A stretch of 42,683 nucleotides of DNA from Sinomicrobium oceani (GCF_900119185.1 NZ_FPJE01000034.1:1-42683), one strand, 5' to 3'; numbered from the stretch's first letter, positions 1 through 9,619 are shown. Notes: a model not told the origin generated them from the letters alone. Numbers and translations: made by a program.

Positions 1-1228
<1,228 letters not shown>

Positions 1229-1259
1229 TTAAAGTAGAGAATAGTTTGGCAAAACTAAC

Positions 1260-1267
1260 TATTTTTG
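1260..1267 (+). promoter_or_regulatory. Candidate Bacteroidota -7 box (TATTTTTG) for the lipoprotein gene
   Basis: TATTTTTG fits the TAnnTTTG consensus of the Bacteroidota housekeeping sigma factor and lies 25 bp before the ATG at 1293. No TTTG -33 element at the usual spacing was found; a TTTG at 1245-1248 is too close. Assignment rests on the -7 box and its position. Confidence 0.4.
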
Positions 1268-1292
1268 TTATGTTCAACAATAAAATTTTGCA

Positions 1293-2423
1293 ATGATGAA
1301 TACTTTAAAAAATATTAAAAAGTTCCGTTTTCTACTGGCTGGTACAGTATCCGGAATTTTTCTCGTATCCTGCGGGTCCTATCAGCAGGCCTCGTATTAT
1401 GACTCGGACGGTATTTACGGAAATACCACAGACTACGGTTACGCCGAAGCTCCGCAACAGCGTACCAGGACTACACCATCGTCATCGTCTTCCAACACAT
1501 ACCAGTCTTATTTTGCAAGACAGTCAGAACAATTGGAACAAATGACGAGTAACGACTACATCTTTACGGATATCGATTCTTATTCCAGCAACCAGGTAAA
1601 CGACTCTACGGATGTCGTTGCGGATAATTATGCTTATGATTATCAGAACGGTTATGCCGGATGGGGCGACAACCCGCAATCCACCTCGGTAAACATATAC
1701 AACAATTCCTGGGGCATGGGTGGCTGGTATGGCGCCGGATGGGGTGGCTGGTATGGTCCAGGAATGGGCTGGGGAGGTTTTTACGGCCCCGGAATGGGCT
1801 GGTACGACCCTTACTGGAATATGGGTATGGGTTGGGGCTGGAACAACTGGTATTATGGCGCCGGCTGGGGACTTGGATGGAGCTACTGGGGCGGATACCC
1901 CGGGTACTACTACAACCGTCCGTATTATTATAACAACCCCAGAAGGAGCTATGCCTATACCAACTCCAGAAGATATTACAACAGGAATAACATTACTCGT
2001 TCTACAGACAGAAGAAATGCTTCCGCTTACAGGAACTCTTCGACGTCCAGAAGGTCTTACCGCAACAGTTCCAATGTCGGAACCGACAGAAGTAGCACCA
2101 GCAGAAGAACGTACAGAAACAGTGCCAATGTAGGAACCGACAGGAATAGCACAAGCAGAAGAACATACAGGAACAGTTCTGATGTAAATGCAAACCGAAA
2201 CAGTACGAGCAGAAGAACATACAACAGTAATTCTTCATACAACAGCCGTAACAGTTCTACCCCGTCCAGGGCTACGCGTTCATCTTCCACAACACGAAGA
2301 TCCTACAGTACGCCCACCAGGTCGAGCAGCGGTTCTTCCATGCGTTCCTCTTCTCCTTCCAGATCCTCCGGTGGAGGAGCCACACGTTCTTCGTCGAGAG
2401 GTGGCGGACGCGGCAGAGGCTAA
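1293..2423 (+). CDS. Putative lipoprotein with Gly/Tyr/Trp-rich and Ser/Arg-rich low-complexity regions
   Basis: No defined function. The protein has 376 residues with a lipoprotein signal peptide ending at a lipobox (LVSC, Cys27), so it is probably a membrane-anchored lipoprotein. Residues 28-120 are polar and Ser/Gln/Asp-rich. Residues about 125-215 are strongly enriched in Gly, Trp and Tyr, with repeated GWGGWYGPGM-like blocks. Residues about 215-376 are Arg/Ser/Asn/Tyr-rich, contain 18-residue tandem repeats (TSRRTYRNS...), and end in an Arg/Gly tail. Similar Bacteroidota proteins are often left hypothetical or given misleading vitellogenin-like names. Two adjacent ATGs are possible starts; the first is used. 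The gene stands alone, with its own promoter-like box and a strong hairpin after the stop. The composition suggests a disordered, possibly adhesive surface protein, which is inference. Confidence 0.75.
   Translation: MMNTLKNIKKFRFLLAGTVSGIFLVSCGSYQQASYYDSDGIYGNTTDYGYAEAPQQRTRTTPSSSSSNTYQSYFARQSEQLEQMTSNDYIFTDIDSYSSNQVNDSTDVVADNYAYDYQNGYAGWGDNPQSTSVNIYNNSWGMGGWYGAGWGGWYGPGMGWGGFYGPGMGWYDPYWNMGMGWGWNNWYYGAGWGLGWSYWGGYPGYYYNRPYYYNNPRRSYAYTNSRRYYNRNNITRSTDRRNASAYRNSSTSRRSYRNSSNVGTDRSSTSRRTYRNSANVGTDRNSTSRRTYRNSSDVNANRNSTSRRTYNSNSSYNSRNSSTPSRATRSSSTTRRSYSTPTRSSSGSSMRSSSPSRSSGGGATRSSSRGGGRGRG
2043..2228 (+). repeat. In-frame 54-bp tandem repeats inside the lipoprotein gene
   Basis: Three full 54-bp units start at 2043, 2097 and 2151, and a partial fourth starts at 2205. 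Each encodes 18 residues of the pattern TSRR(S/T)YRNS-x-x-V-x-x-x-R-x-S. A decayed half unit (AYRNSS) precedes the array. The unit length is a multiple of three, so copy-number changes would keep the reading frame. Confidence 0.9.
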
Positions 2424-2466
2424 AATATAATGTTGAACAAACAAGCGTATTGATCATTGCAACAAT

Positions 2467-2511
2467 GGTAAAAAATAATCGTGATATCAGCTATCATGAT
2501 TATTTTTTACC
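2467..2511. terminator. Long near-perfect hairpin, likely terminator after the lipoprotein gene
   Basis: Two 20-base arms (2467-2486 and 2492-2511) differ from perfect complementarity at one position, which can form G-U, and enclose a 5-base loop. The arms run GGTAAAAAATAATC... and ...GATTATTTTTTACC. The hairpin lies 43 bp after the stop at 2423 and before the next gene. Its A/T-rich arms carry runs of A and T on both strands. Confidence 0.7.
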
Positions 2512-2549
2512 TTAATATCACATCTTCCTTTTTTATAAATCTTATACTT

Positions 2550-4064
2550 ATGAAAAAAATCCTGGTTATACTTATAATTTTCGGTGCTGCTGCGCAATCT
2601 CAGGCGCAGACTATCAACGACGTACTGCGGTACGGATCGGAAAATTTACAGGGAACGGCAAGATATCAGTCGATGAGCGGTGCATTCGGTGCTTTGGGCG
2701 GAGACCTTTCTGCACTGAATACCAATCCGGCCGGATCGGCTGTCTTTACCAATGGAAGCCTTACGATTTCCGGAACCAGTTACAACACTAAAAACAAGAC
2801 CAATTATTTCGGAACACAGACATCTACGGATATTTCCGATTTTGATCTCAACCAGCTCGGTGGAGTACTGGTTTTCCACAACACCAATAGAAATGCGGGG
2901 TGGCAAAAGTTCTCGCTTGCTTTTAATTTTGAAAGGGCAAATAATTTCGAAAACGAATTTTTAGCTGCAGGCCGGGGTAACACCTCGATAGACCAGTATT
3001 TTCTCAATTTTGCCCAGGGCGTCCCCCTTGGAGATCTCGCCATATTCTCCGACGAAAATATAGAAGACGCATATCTAAACATCGGTTCTTCATATGGTTT
3101 CGGAACACAACAGGCTTTTCTCGGATATTACGGAGGAGTTATCGATCCGCTATCCAGCGGCGACAACAATAGCGATTACGTATCGAATGTGAATATGGGA
3201 AGTAACGGCACCGTAAACCACAGGTTTCTTCAAAGCACCTCAGGATACAATAATAAGTTTACAGTCAATTTTGCAGGACAATACCTCGAAGATTTTTATG
3301 TAGGAGCATCCCTGAATTTCCACGATGTGCAATACGAAAAATATACACAGCTCGATGAGGATGGTTATGGTTCCGGGAACAATCTTGACTATGTGAATTT
3401 TGACAACCTTCTCCGTACGGACGGTAACGGATTTTCGTTCTCCCTGGGTGGTATTGCACGTGTAGGTGAAATGGTACGGGTAGGTCTCACCTACCAGTCC
3501 CCAACCTGGTACCGCCTTACGGACGAACTATCCCAGAGGATAGGATCAGGACTGGAAGACAACAGAGTAGGATATATAAACTTTAACCAGGTGAATGTCT
3601 TCCCCGATCACAAAATACAGATCCCTTCCAAATATACCGGTAGTATGGCCGTCGTCTTCGGAAAACAAGGACTTTTAAGTGTCGACTATAGCTATCAGGA
3701 TATGAGTAATGCCAAACTGAAACCCGAATCCAATCCGGATTTTTCAGCAGAGAACGATTATATCAGTGATGTTTTGAAAGCTGTATCCACCGTTCGGGTA
3801 GGCGGCGAATACCGAATTCAGCGATTCAGTCTTCGCGCAGGTTATCGTTACGAACAAAGCCCATACGATAATGATATGATAGGAGACCTCAATGGATATT
3901 CTTTCGGTCTCGGGTATGATTTCGGATCGGCAAGACTCGACGCGGCCTTCAATCAGTTTATGCGTGACTATAAATCGCAACTGTACGAAACAGGATTAAC
4001 TTCAACGGCAGATATAGACAGCCGTAACACCAACGTCACCCTTTCCCTTACATTCAACCTGTAA
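2550..4064 (+). CDS. OmpP1/FadL-type outer-membrane transport protein (often annotated hemin receptor)
   Basis: Predicted beta-barrel outer-membrane protein of 504 residues, similar to the FadL/OmpP1 family that admits hydrophobic compounds; the substrate is unknown. The chosen ATG at 2550 gives a clean signal peptide (MKKILVILIIFGAAAQSQAQ). The in-frame ATG at 2481 would add 23 hydrophobic residues and sits within a terminator-like hairpin. The mature N-terminus has the hallmark GTARYQSMSGAFGALGGD followed by LNTNPAG, typical of this Bacteroidota group. The C-terminus (NTNVTLSLTFNL) ends in alternating hydrophobic residues and a terminal aromatic/hydrophobic pattern expected for barrel insertion. 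Hemin receptor names for this group are not well supported. It is probably monocistronic, with hairpins on both sides. Confidence 0.85.
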   Translation: MKKILVILIIFGAAAQSQAQTINDVLRYGSENLQGTARYQSMSGAFGALGGDLSALNTNPAGSAVFTNGSLTISGTSYNTKNKTNYFGTQTSTDISDFDLNQLGGVLVFHNTNRNAGWQKFSLAFNFERANNFENEFLAAGRGNTSIDQYFLNFAQGVPLGDLAIFSDENIEDAYLNIGSSYGFGTQQAFLGYYGGVIDPLSSGDNNSDYVSNVNMGSNGTVNHRFLQSTSGYNNKFTVNFAGQYLEDFYVGASLNFHDVQYEKYTQLDEDGYGSGNNLDYVNFDNLLRTDGNGFSFSLGGIARVGEMVRVGLTYQSPTWYRLTDELSQRIGSGLEDNRVGYINFNQVNVFPDHKIQIPSKYTGSMAVVFGKQGLLSVDYSYQDMSNAKLKPESNPDFSAENDYISDVLKAVSTVRVGGEYRIQRFSLRAGYRYEQSPYDNDMIGDLNGYSFGLGYDFGSARLDAAFNQFMRDYKSQLYETGLTSTADIDSRNTNVTLSLTFNL

Positions 4065-4073
4065 AAATATCAG

Positions 4074-4114
4074 CTTCTGTCCGTATGAAAGTTATACCAT
4101 TTTACGGACAGAAG
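4074..4114. terminator. Stem-loop after the FadL-type porin gene
   Basis: A perfect 12-bp stem (CTTCTGTCCGTA at 4074-4085, complement at 4103-4114) encloses a 17-base loop and starts 9 bp after the stop at 4064. There is no T-tract on either side, so it may be a terminator helped by other factors or an mRNA 3'-end stabiliser. Confidence 0.5.
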
Positions 4115-4277
4115 TAGATTAAAGTTATAAGAGCATTGTCATTATCTATACTTCAAAAAAACAATTGTCCTATATAAATACTTATCTTTGCCATTCCTTT
4201 TGCCCGAGATGCCAAAAGTGTTTTTCTGAAAGGTTATTTTCCTTCGGTATTGCCGGGAATGTCCTTTAGAAAATAGC

Positions 4278-4285
4278 TATATTTG
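4278..4285 (+). promoter_or_regulatory. Candidate folE -7 box (TATATTTG)
   Basis: TATATTTG is a full match to TAnnTTTG and lies 78 bp before the folE ATG at 4364. A TTG at 4250-4252 is a weak -33 candidate at a rather long spacing. A second full match (TATCTTTG, 4183-4190) lies further upstream. Because this box sits at the position of an alternative in-frame ATG (4283), it argues for the downstream start. Confidence 0.45.
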
Positions 4286-4299
4286 CAACCTTGTAGCAA

Positions 4300-4339
4300 A
4301 AGACAAGCGAGATTAAAAAATGGAACTCTCGTTTGTTTT
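4300..4339 (+). promoter_or_regulatory. 5'-leader hairpin of folE
   Basis: Arms 4300-4312 and 4327-4339 pair over 13 positions with two G-U pairs (core ACAAGCGAGA with TCTCGTTTGT) around a 14-base A-rich loop. It would form at the start of a transcript from the TATATTTG box and end 24 bases before the folE ATG. It does not match a riboswitch that I recognise. Confidence 0.4.
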
Positions 4340-4363
4340 CAGGAAATTATAAATTCCGAAACG

Positions 4364-5044
4364 ATGAAAATAGACAAAGCCTTGGAAGAACACTTTGAAG
4401 AGATTGGTGATGACCACGTTTCATCATCTGCAGACACCCCTTTGAGGGAGGATGCTTTTGAATTGTCTGACGATGAAAAAATAGAAAAAATTCAGCAGGA
4501 TGTCTACAATATCATGGAAACTCTGGGTCTCGATCTTACCGATGACAGCCTCCGGGGAACTCCGAGAAGGGTAGCCAAAATGTTTGTAAAGGAGATCTTT
4601 GCCGGCCTGCATCCGGAACGCAAACCCAAAGCCTCCACATTCCAGAATAAATACAAGTATGGCGAAATGCTCGTAGAAAAGAACATTACGGTTTATTCTA
4701 CCTGCGAACATCACCTGCTGCCTATCGTAGGACGTGCCCATGTAGCTTATATCTCCAAAGGAAATGTCATCGGACTTTCCAAAATGAACCGTATCGTAGA
4801 TTATTTTGCCAAACGCCCTCAGGTTCAGGAACGAATGACCATGCAGATCGTTCAGGAGCTCCAACAGGCACTGGGAACCAAAGACGTTGCTTGTGTAATA
4901 GATGCCAAACACCTTTGTGTAAATTCCAGGGGAATACGGGATATCGAAAGCAGCACCGTTACTGCAGAGTTCGGAGGAAAATTCAAGGATCCCGCAGTAC
5001 GAAGAGAATTCCTGGATTACATCAAGTTAGAAACCGAATTTTAA
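4364..5044 (+). CDS. folE: GTP cyclohydrolase I (FolE, type IA)
   Basis: Converts GTP to 7,8-dihydroneopterin triphosphate, the first step of folate/pterin synthesis. The protein has 226 residues, the usual length. Visible features are the active-site/zinc region STCEHHLLP (Cys114, His117), the second zinc cysteine in [10 protein letters not shown] (Cys185), and the substrate-pocket block [20 protein letters not shown]. The acidic N-terminal 40 residues are variable in this family. The start at 4364 is preferred over an in-frame ATG at 4283 because the upstream extension is not family-like and would begin inside the predicted promoter. cysS follows after 28 bp, so the two may be co-transcribed. 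Confidence 0.97.
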   Translation: MKIDKALEEHFEEIGDDHVSSSADTPLREDAFELSDDEKIEKIQQDVYNIMETLGLDLTDDSLRGTPRRVAKMFVKEIFAGLHPERKPKASTFQNKYKYGEMLVEKNITVYSTCEHHLLPIVGRAHVAYISKGNVIGLSKMNRIVDYFAKRPQVQERMTMQIVQELQQALGTKDVACVIDAKHLCVNSRGIRDIESSTVTAEFGGKFKDPAVRREFLDYIKLETEF

Positions 5045-5072
5045 TAACACCCCGATATTCAACTCACCGAGA

Positions 5073-6560
5073 ATGCAACTGTACCAGAACCAGAAACTAA
5101 AGCTCTATAACTCGATTACAGGAAACAAGGAACTGTTTGAACCCATCAACGAAGGCTACGTAGGCATGTATGTTTGTGGCCCCACAGTGTACAACTACGT
5201 GCACCTGGGGAATTGCAGGACCTTTATTTCTTTCGATCTCGTGTTCCGGTACCTGAAGCACCTCGGTTATAAAGTAAGATACGTCCGCAATATTACCGAT
5301 GCGGGACATCTCGAAAACGATGCAGACGCAGGAGAAGATCGTATCGCCAAAAAAGCAAGACTGGAACAGATAGAACCCATGGAAGTAGTACAGCGGTATA
5401 CGGTTGACTTCCATAACACCCTGGCACGTTTTAATAATCTTCCACCAAGCATTGAGCCTACGGCAACAGGACATATCATCGAACAGATCGATATTATCAA
5501 AGATATCCTCGATAAAGGATTTGCCTATGAGATCAACGGTTCGGTATATTTTGATGTCATTAAGTTCAACACGACCACAAAATACGGAAAGCTGAGCGGT
5601 CGTAATATAGAAGACCTCATTCACAATACCCGGGAGCTCGACGGACAAACCGATAAAAAAAATCCACAGGATTTTGCCTTATGGAAAAAAGCCGAACCCC
5701 AGCACATTATGAGGTGGCCTTCGCCCTGGAGTGACGGTTTTCCAGGATGGCACCTGGAATGCACGGCGATGAGCACCAAATACCTCGGGGAAAAATTTGA
5801 TATTCACGGCGGTGGAATGGATCTGAAATTCCCGCATCACGAATGCGAGATCGCTCAGGCCGAAGCCTGCAACGGGCATACACCCGTAAACTATTGGATG
5901 CATGCCAACATGCTTACCCTCAACGGTAAGAAAATGGCAAAATCCACGGGAAACAATATTCTTCCCAACGAAATATTCACCGGAGACAACGATATCCTCA
6001 GCAAGCCGTTTTCTCCGGCTGTAGTACGGTTTTTTATCCTTCAGGCCCACTACCGCAGCGTGCTGGATTTCAGTAATGACGCGTTACTTGCCTCGGAAAA
6101 GGGATTCAACAGGCTTATGGAAGCTATTCACCTGCTGGATGAACTTCGCGTCTCCCCACAAACATCAGGAACCGATACAGCATCCTGGAGACAAAAATGC
6201 TATGATGCGATGAATGATGATTTCAACAGTCCCGTTCTCATCGCTCATCTGTTTGATATGGTAAAATATATCAATCAGGTCAAAGAAGGTAAAGCATCGA
6301 TCTCCGAAGCCGACCTCACCCTGGTCAAAGATACTATCCACGCTTTTGTTTTTGATGTGCTCGGACTGGTAGATGTATCAGCTTCACAGGAAGACAGTAC
6401 CGATAAACTGTCCGGTGTGGTAGAATTGCTTATCCGTTTGCGTGCAGAAGCCAGGGCCAATAAAGATTTTGCTACATCCGACAAAATCAGGGACGAATTG
6501 GCTGAGATGGGCATTCAGCTTAAGGATGGAAAAGAAGGCACTACCTTTTCTGTTTCCTGA
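5073..6560 (+). CDS. cysS: Cysteinyl-tRNA synthetase
   Basis: Class I aminoacyl-tRNA synthetase that charges tRNA-Cys; 495 residues, full length. The N-terminal block [17 protein letters not shown] holds the first zinc cysteine (Cys35) and the HIGH-type motif HLGN. Further zinc ligands lie in [10 protein letters not shown] and [10 protein letters not shown]. The KMSKS loop appears as KMAKSTGNN at residues 287-291. The C-terminal part has the usual helical DALR-type region ending ...[11 protein letters not shown]. It lies 28 bp after folE and 30 bp before yidD, on the same strand. Confidence 0.97.
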   Translation: MQLYQNQKLKLYNSITGNKELFEPINEGYVGMYVCGPTVYNYVHLGNCRTFISFDLVFRYLKHLGYKVRYVRNITDAGHLENDADAGEDRIAKKARLEQIEPMEVVQRYTVDFHNTLARFNNLPPSIEPTATGHIIEQIDIIKDILDKGFAYEINGSVYFDVIKFNTTTKYGKLSGRNIEDLIHNTRELDGQTDKKNPQDFALWKKAEPQHIMRWPSPWSDGFPGWHLECTAMSTKYLGEKFDIHGGGMDLKFPHHECEIAQAEACNGHTPVNYWMHANMLTLNGKKMAKSTGNNILPNEIFTGDNDILSKPFSPAVVRFFILQAHYRSVLDFSNDALLASEKGFNRLMEAIHLLDELRVSPQTSGTDTASWRQKCYDAMNDDFNSPVLIAHLFDMVKYINQVKEGKASISEADLTLVKDTIHAFVFDVLGLVDVSASQEDSTDKLSGVVELLIRLRAEARANKDFATSDKIRDELAEMGIQLKDGKEGTTFSVS

Positions 6561-6590
6561 TATCCGGATCATTTTTGAAACCGCTATGCG

Positions 6591-6833
6591 ATGAAACTCT
6601 TACTGAAAATACTCACGTACCCGTTTATATTTTTGGTAAAAATATACCAGCATCTCATATCTCCTCTAACCCCGGCAACTTGCAGATACACGCCCACCTG
6701 TTCTCATTATACGGTAGAAGCCCTGCAAAAACACGGACTTTTCAGAGGAGGAAAACTTGCCGTGAAAAGAATTTTCAGTTGCCATCCCTGGGGAGGTTCC
6801 GGTTATGATCCGGTTCCTGAAAAGGAAAAATAG
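6591..6833 (+). CDS. yidD: Membrane protein insertion efficiency factor YidD
   Basis: Small membrane-associated protein of 80 residues thought to assist YidC-dependent membrane protein insertion. The family core is clear: an amphipathic/hydrophobic N-terminus ([20 protein letters not shown]), then [24 protein letters not shown] with the conserved cysteines, then [26 protein letters not shown]. The length is typical. An overlapping frame starting at 6575 is a shadow. In my recollection of other flavobacteria yidD is often followed directly by lgt; here about 1.96 kb separates them. Confidence 0.95.
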   Translation: MKLLLKILTYPFIFLVKIYQHLISPLTPATCRYTPTCSHYTVEALQKHGLFRGGKLAVKRIFSCHPWGGSGYDPVPEKEK

Positions 6834-7161
6834 TGATAGACCCTGTAAATAACAAAAAAGCCTTCTTCCTTTACCATTAAACCACTATAGACCTAAGGAT
6901 CATAAGTTTATACAAATCATGAAATTACTGTCCCGGTCACTCATCATTAAGCTATTCAGGCAACAACCTAATACCCCAATAGCGTATTAACTCAATCCAA
7001 TCGTATCATAACTTTTTTAGAAACCAAAGCGAAATACAGTAAAGTACATAGGTTTGACTCCGGATGAGACCCCTAAAAAAACAATCTGGCACATATACTA
7101 CCGAAAAACTTCTTACAGTCTTCCGGCAGCATATATATATTAACTCGATGCCCCGGTATCC
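6834..7161. other. Intergenic gap of 328 bp between convergent yidD and the AhpD-like gene
   Basis: A/T-rich, with no credible coding frame, repeat, tRNA or strong hairpin visible. It marks the left edge of the segment inserted between yidD and lgt. I could see no target-site duplication or attachment-like repeat here. Confidence 0.6.
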
Positions 7162-7614
7162 TTAAACTTTAACCTTATATTCCCCGGGCCTGGATCTCAT
7201 GACCTGCTGAAGACGATTCCAAGAATTGATCTGAGCTATAGCCAATGTGAGCAATGCTATCTCCTGCACATTAAAAAATTGCTTCAACTTTTCAAAAAGA
7301 GTTTCTTCGATATGATGACGAGGCAGGTCGGTAAGAGCTTCAGCCAGCTCCAGCGCCACCTGCTCTTTTTCGGAGTAATACGGACATTCTCTCCAGGCCG
7401 AAACCGAATACAGTCGAAGAGGCTCTTCTCCCATATTTAACGCCTCTTTGTAATGCATATCAAGACAGTATGCACAGTGGTTCAGCTGAGATATCCTATA
7501 CTTCAGCAACTCTACCAGATGGAGGTCTATACCACTTTGATGAAGATAGTTTTCCACCCCGGCCATAACCTCATACATACCTTTGGGAAGGTCCCCGTAA
7601 CGTATTCTTTCCAT
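7162..7614 (-). CDS. Carboxymuconolactone decarboxylase/AhpD-like protein, partner of the ECF41 sigma factor
   Basis: Small all-helical protein of the AhpD/carboxymuconolactone decarboxylase superfamily, 150 residues. The AhpD-type redox motif is complete: Cys47-x-x-Cys50-x-x-x-His54 in NHCAYCLDMHYKEAL, which suggests peroxidase or thiol-redox chemistry. The substrate is unknown. Genes of this superfamily are the classic neighbours and targets of ECF41 sigma factors (the COE group: carboxymuconolactone decarboxylase, oxidoreductase, epimerase), and an ECF41 gene lies 63 bp upstream on the same strand. Its upstream region has an ECF41-like promoter at 7648-7674 that matches one before the sigma gene. 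Cytoplasmic; no signal peptide. Confidence 0.9.
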   Translation of the reverse strand: MERIRYGDLPKGMYEVMAGVENYLHQSGIDLHLVELLKYRISQLNHCAYCLDMHYKEALNMGEEPLRLYSVSAWRECPYYSEKEQVALELAEALTDLPRHHIEETLFEKLKQFFNVQEIALLTLAIAQINSWNRLQQVMRSRPGEYKVKV

Positions 7615-7647
7615 AATAGCTTATCTTTTTAAGTTATATGCATCTAA

Positions 7648-7674
7648 GACAAACCAACTATAAAAAACGTGACA
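7648..7674 (-). promoter_or_regulatory. ECF41-type promoter before the AhpD-like gene
   Basis: On the minus strand the -35 element is TGTCACG (7668-7674) and the -10 element is TGTC (7648-7651), with a 16-base spacer. The known ECF41 consensus is close to TGTCACA with a CGTC-like -10. The site begins just after the sigma gene stop (7678-7680) and 34 bp before the target ATG (7614). The same layout recurs at 8595-8621. The shared pattern is GTCACGTT, 13 bases, TTGTCTT. Confidence 0.75.
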
Positions 7675-7677
7675 CCT

Positions 7678-8532
7678 TTAACGGTTTTTGTGAAGATTTT
7701 TTAGCTTATCTGGGTTACGGACAAAATAAACATTTCTAATCTTTCCCTCCCGAATATCAACAGGCATACAACTGATCAATTCCTCACCGATATAACAAAA
7801 AACGGCAGGATAATGATTCACCCTTTCAATCTCAAAATGCATACCGGGAGTATTCATGTAGAATTTCCTGAAAATTCCCATAAGCAACCGGGATACATCT
7901 GTTTTTCCTTTCACCATATTTACTGCCGCCGAAACCTTCCCACCTCCGTCGGAAGTAGCATGAACATCATCGTGCAAAAGGGATTCCAGGCTACTCATCT
8001 CACCAGCCTTTATGACGTTCAACAGCGTAAAGAGACCTTCCTCATGCCCTCTCCCATCCTTCGAAGGATTCATTTCTCTCCCGAGTCTCCCCTTCCCCCT
8101 ACTGAAGAGCTGCCTGGAATTATCTACCGTTATTTCCAGTGTCTCGGCAATTTCGGAATGTGTATAGTTATACCCCTCCTTAAGGATAAAAACAGCACGT
8201 TCCCTGGGGGTAAGTTTTTCAAGTAATATCATCAGGGCATAAGACAATATCTCGGTCCGTTCCAGAAAAATATCAGCACGATCCGTAGCTATCGGTTCCG
8301 GAAGCCAATGTCCGGGATATTCTTTTCTAAACTTATCCTGCCTTTTCCTTACGTTAATAGCATGGTTAATAACGGAACGTATCAGGTAAGCCTTCACATT
8401 GGCTACTCCGTCAACCGGATGCTCCAACTGCTTCAACCATACATCTTGAACCACATCTCTGGCATCTTCATAAGACCCCAGTATATTGTAGGCATAAGTC
8501 TCTAACAAAGGTCTTAAACTGTCTTTAATCAT
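7678..8532 (-). CDS. ECF41-family RNA polymerase sigma factor with C-terminal SnoaL-like regulatory domain
   Basis: Extracytoplasmic-function sigma factor of 284 residues. Region sigma2 spans about residues 5-70 (NILGSYEDARDVVQDVWLK) and sigma4 about 100-155 (LTPRERAVFILKEGYNYTHSEIAETL). About 120 further residues form the NTF2/SnoaL-like extension that defines ECF41. All three family signatures are present: WLPEP (76-80) in the linker, DGGGK (195-199) and NPDKL (273-277). In this family the extension modulates sigma activity and no classical anti-sigma factor is needed; none is encoded here. The AhpD-like gene follows on the same strand. Matching promoter sites before both genes indicate autoregulation. 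What ligand or stress controls it cannot be read from the sequence. Confidence 0.95.
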   Translation of the reverse strand: MIKDSLRPLLETYAYNILGSYEDARDVVQDVWLKQLEHPVDGVANVKAYLIRSVINHAINVRKRQDKFRKEYPGHWLPEPIATDRADIFLERTEILSYALMILLEKLTPRERAVFILKEGYNYTHSEIAETLEITVDNSRQLFSRGKGRLGREMNPSKDGRGHEEGLFTLLNVIKAGEMSSLESLLHDDVHATSDGGGKVSAAVNMVKGKTDVSRLLMGIFRKFYMNTPGMHFEIERVNHYPAVFCYIGEELISCMPVDIREGKIRNVYFVRNPDKLKNLHKNR

Positions 8533-8594
8533 CTTAATCTAATTTTACGCATATCCGTTACGTTAAAAAAGTCTGCATGGTTTTAATCATACAA

Positions 8595-8621
8595 GACAAT
8601 AATCACATCTCGAACGTGACC
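8595..8621 (-). promoter_or_regulatory. ECF41-type autoregulatory promoter before the sigma gene
   Basis: On the minus strand the -35 element is GGTCACG (8615-8621), followed by a 16-base spacer and TGTC at 8595-8598. It lies 63 bp before the sigma ATG (8532). It shares GTCACGTT, 13 bases, TTGTCTT with the site before the AhpD-like gene, including identical spacing, while the spacer bases differ. Confidence 0.72.
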
Positions 8622-8687
8622 CCAATAGTGTTAAAATAATACTTTTAATTTAGTTTTTCGTTTGTACTCATTTCAATCCGGTTTGCC

Positions 8688-8695
8688 TATATTTA
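8688..8695 (+). promoter_or_regulatory. Possible lgt promoter (TATATTTA -7 box)
   Basis: TATATTTA matches TAnnTTTG except for the last base and has a TTTG at 8661-8664 at 23-base spacing. It lies about 100 bp before the lgt ATG. It is weaker than the other promoter calls in this window. Confidence 0.3.
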
Positions 8696-8791
8696 CACCA
8701 ATAAACGAAAAGCGCGGGATTTTACAGCCTGTTTCTAATCGACTTGCCTGTTACAACCGTCTTTGCAACCGTAACCTGATAATAGAAAAAC

Positions 8792-9619
8792 ATGCACTTT
8801 TTAAGTATAAACTGGAATCCGAGCGAAGGTCTGGACCTCGGTTTTTTTATGTTGAGATTCTACAGTCTGATGTTTGTCGTAGCTTTTGTTCTCGGCTGGT
8901 TCCTGATGAAAAAGATCTATCTGCGTGAAGGGCTCACTGTTAAGGAACTCGACTCTCTTTTTATATACACCGTACTGGCTACCCTGATCGGGGCACGACT
9001 GGGACATTTTCTCTTTTACGAGCCCGAGATGTTCATCAAAGATCCGTTACATATATTTCTTCCTGTAGAGTTCAGTCCCAAGTTCCGTATTGTCGGTTTC
9101 CGCGGACTCGCCAGTCATGGTGCTGCCATAGGGATTATCATAGCCATGTACTATTACAGCAAAAAGATCATACACAAACCCATACTCTGGATACTCGACC
9201 GCGTCGTCATCCCCGTTTCCATTGGCGGTGTATTTGTCCGCCTCGGTAATTTCATGAACTCTGAGATTATCGGTAAGCCTACAAACAGTGATTACGGTAT
9301 CATATTCCGGAAACTCGGAGAAACATTTCCGCGACACCCTTCGCAATTATATGAAGCGGGAGGATACGTCATTGTCTTTCTGATCCTTTGGTACATCTAC
9401 TGGAAAACAGACAAAAGGAATAATCTCGGGTATATATTCGGATTGTTTCTTGTACTCCTGTGGGCCGTACGGTTTATCGTTGAGTTCTTCAAGGAAAACC
9501 AGGTTGCTTTCGAAGACCAGCTTTCCCTGAATATGGGGCAATGGCTGAGTATCCCTTTTATCCTTATCGGATTTTACCTGATATACCGAAGTAAAAATAA
9601 AACTGTCAAAAGCGCATAA
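8792..9619 (+). CDS. lgt: Prolipoprotein diacylglyceryl transferase
   Basis: Inner-membrane enzyme that transfers diacylglycerol from phosphatidylglycerol to the lipobox cysteine of prolipoproteins. The protein has 275 residues with about seven membrane segments. Family marks are GLASHGAAIG (His109 in the conserved HG position), the Lgt signature RLGNFMNSEIIG at about residues 150-161, and RHPSQLYEA. Several lipoproteins in this window (1293, 9633, 11561) would be its substrates. A DUF192 gene follows after 13 bp. Confidence 0.97.
   Translation: MHFLSINWNPSEGLDLGFFMLRFYSLMFVVAFVLGWFLMKKIYLREGLTVKELDSLFIYTVLATLIGARLGHFLFYEPEMFIKDPLHIFLPVEFSPKFRIVGFRGLASHGAAIGIIIAMYYYSKKIIHKPILWILDRVVIPVSIGGVFVRLGNFMNSEIIGKPTNSDYGIIFRKLGETFPRHPSQLYEAGGYVIVFLILWYIYWKTDKRNNLGYIFGLFLVLLWAVRFIVEFFKENQVAFEDQLSLNMGQWLSIPFILIGFYLIYRSKNKTVKSA

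Noticed and set aside
2043-2228. CRISPR-like tandem repeats
   Set aside because: The 54-bp units are contiguous without spacers and encode an in-frame protein repeat.
4300-4339. Folate or preQ1 riboswitch
   Set aside because: Only a simple stem-loop is present; conserved riboswitch core bases are not visible.
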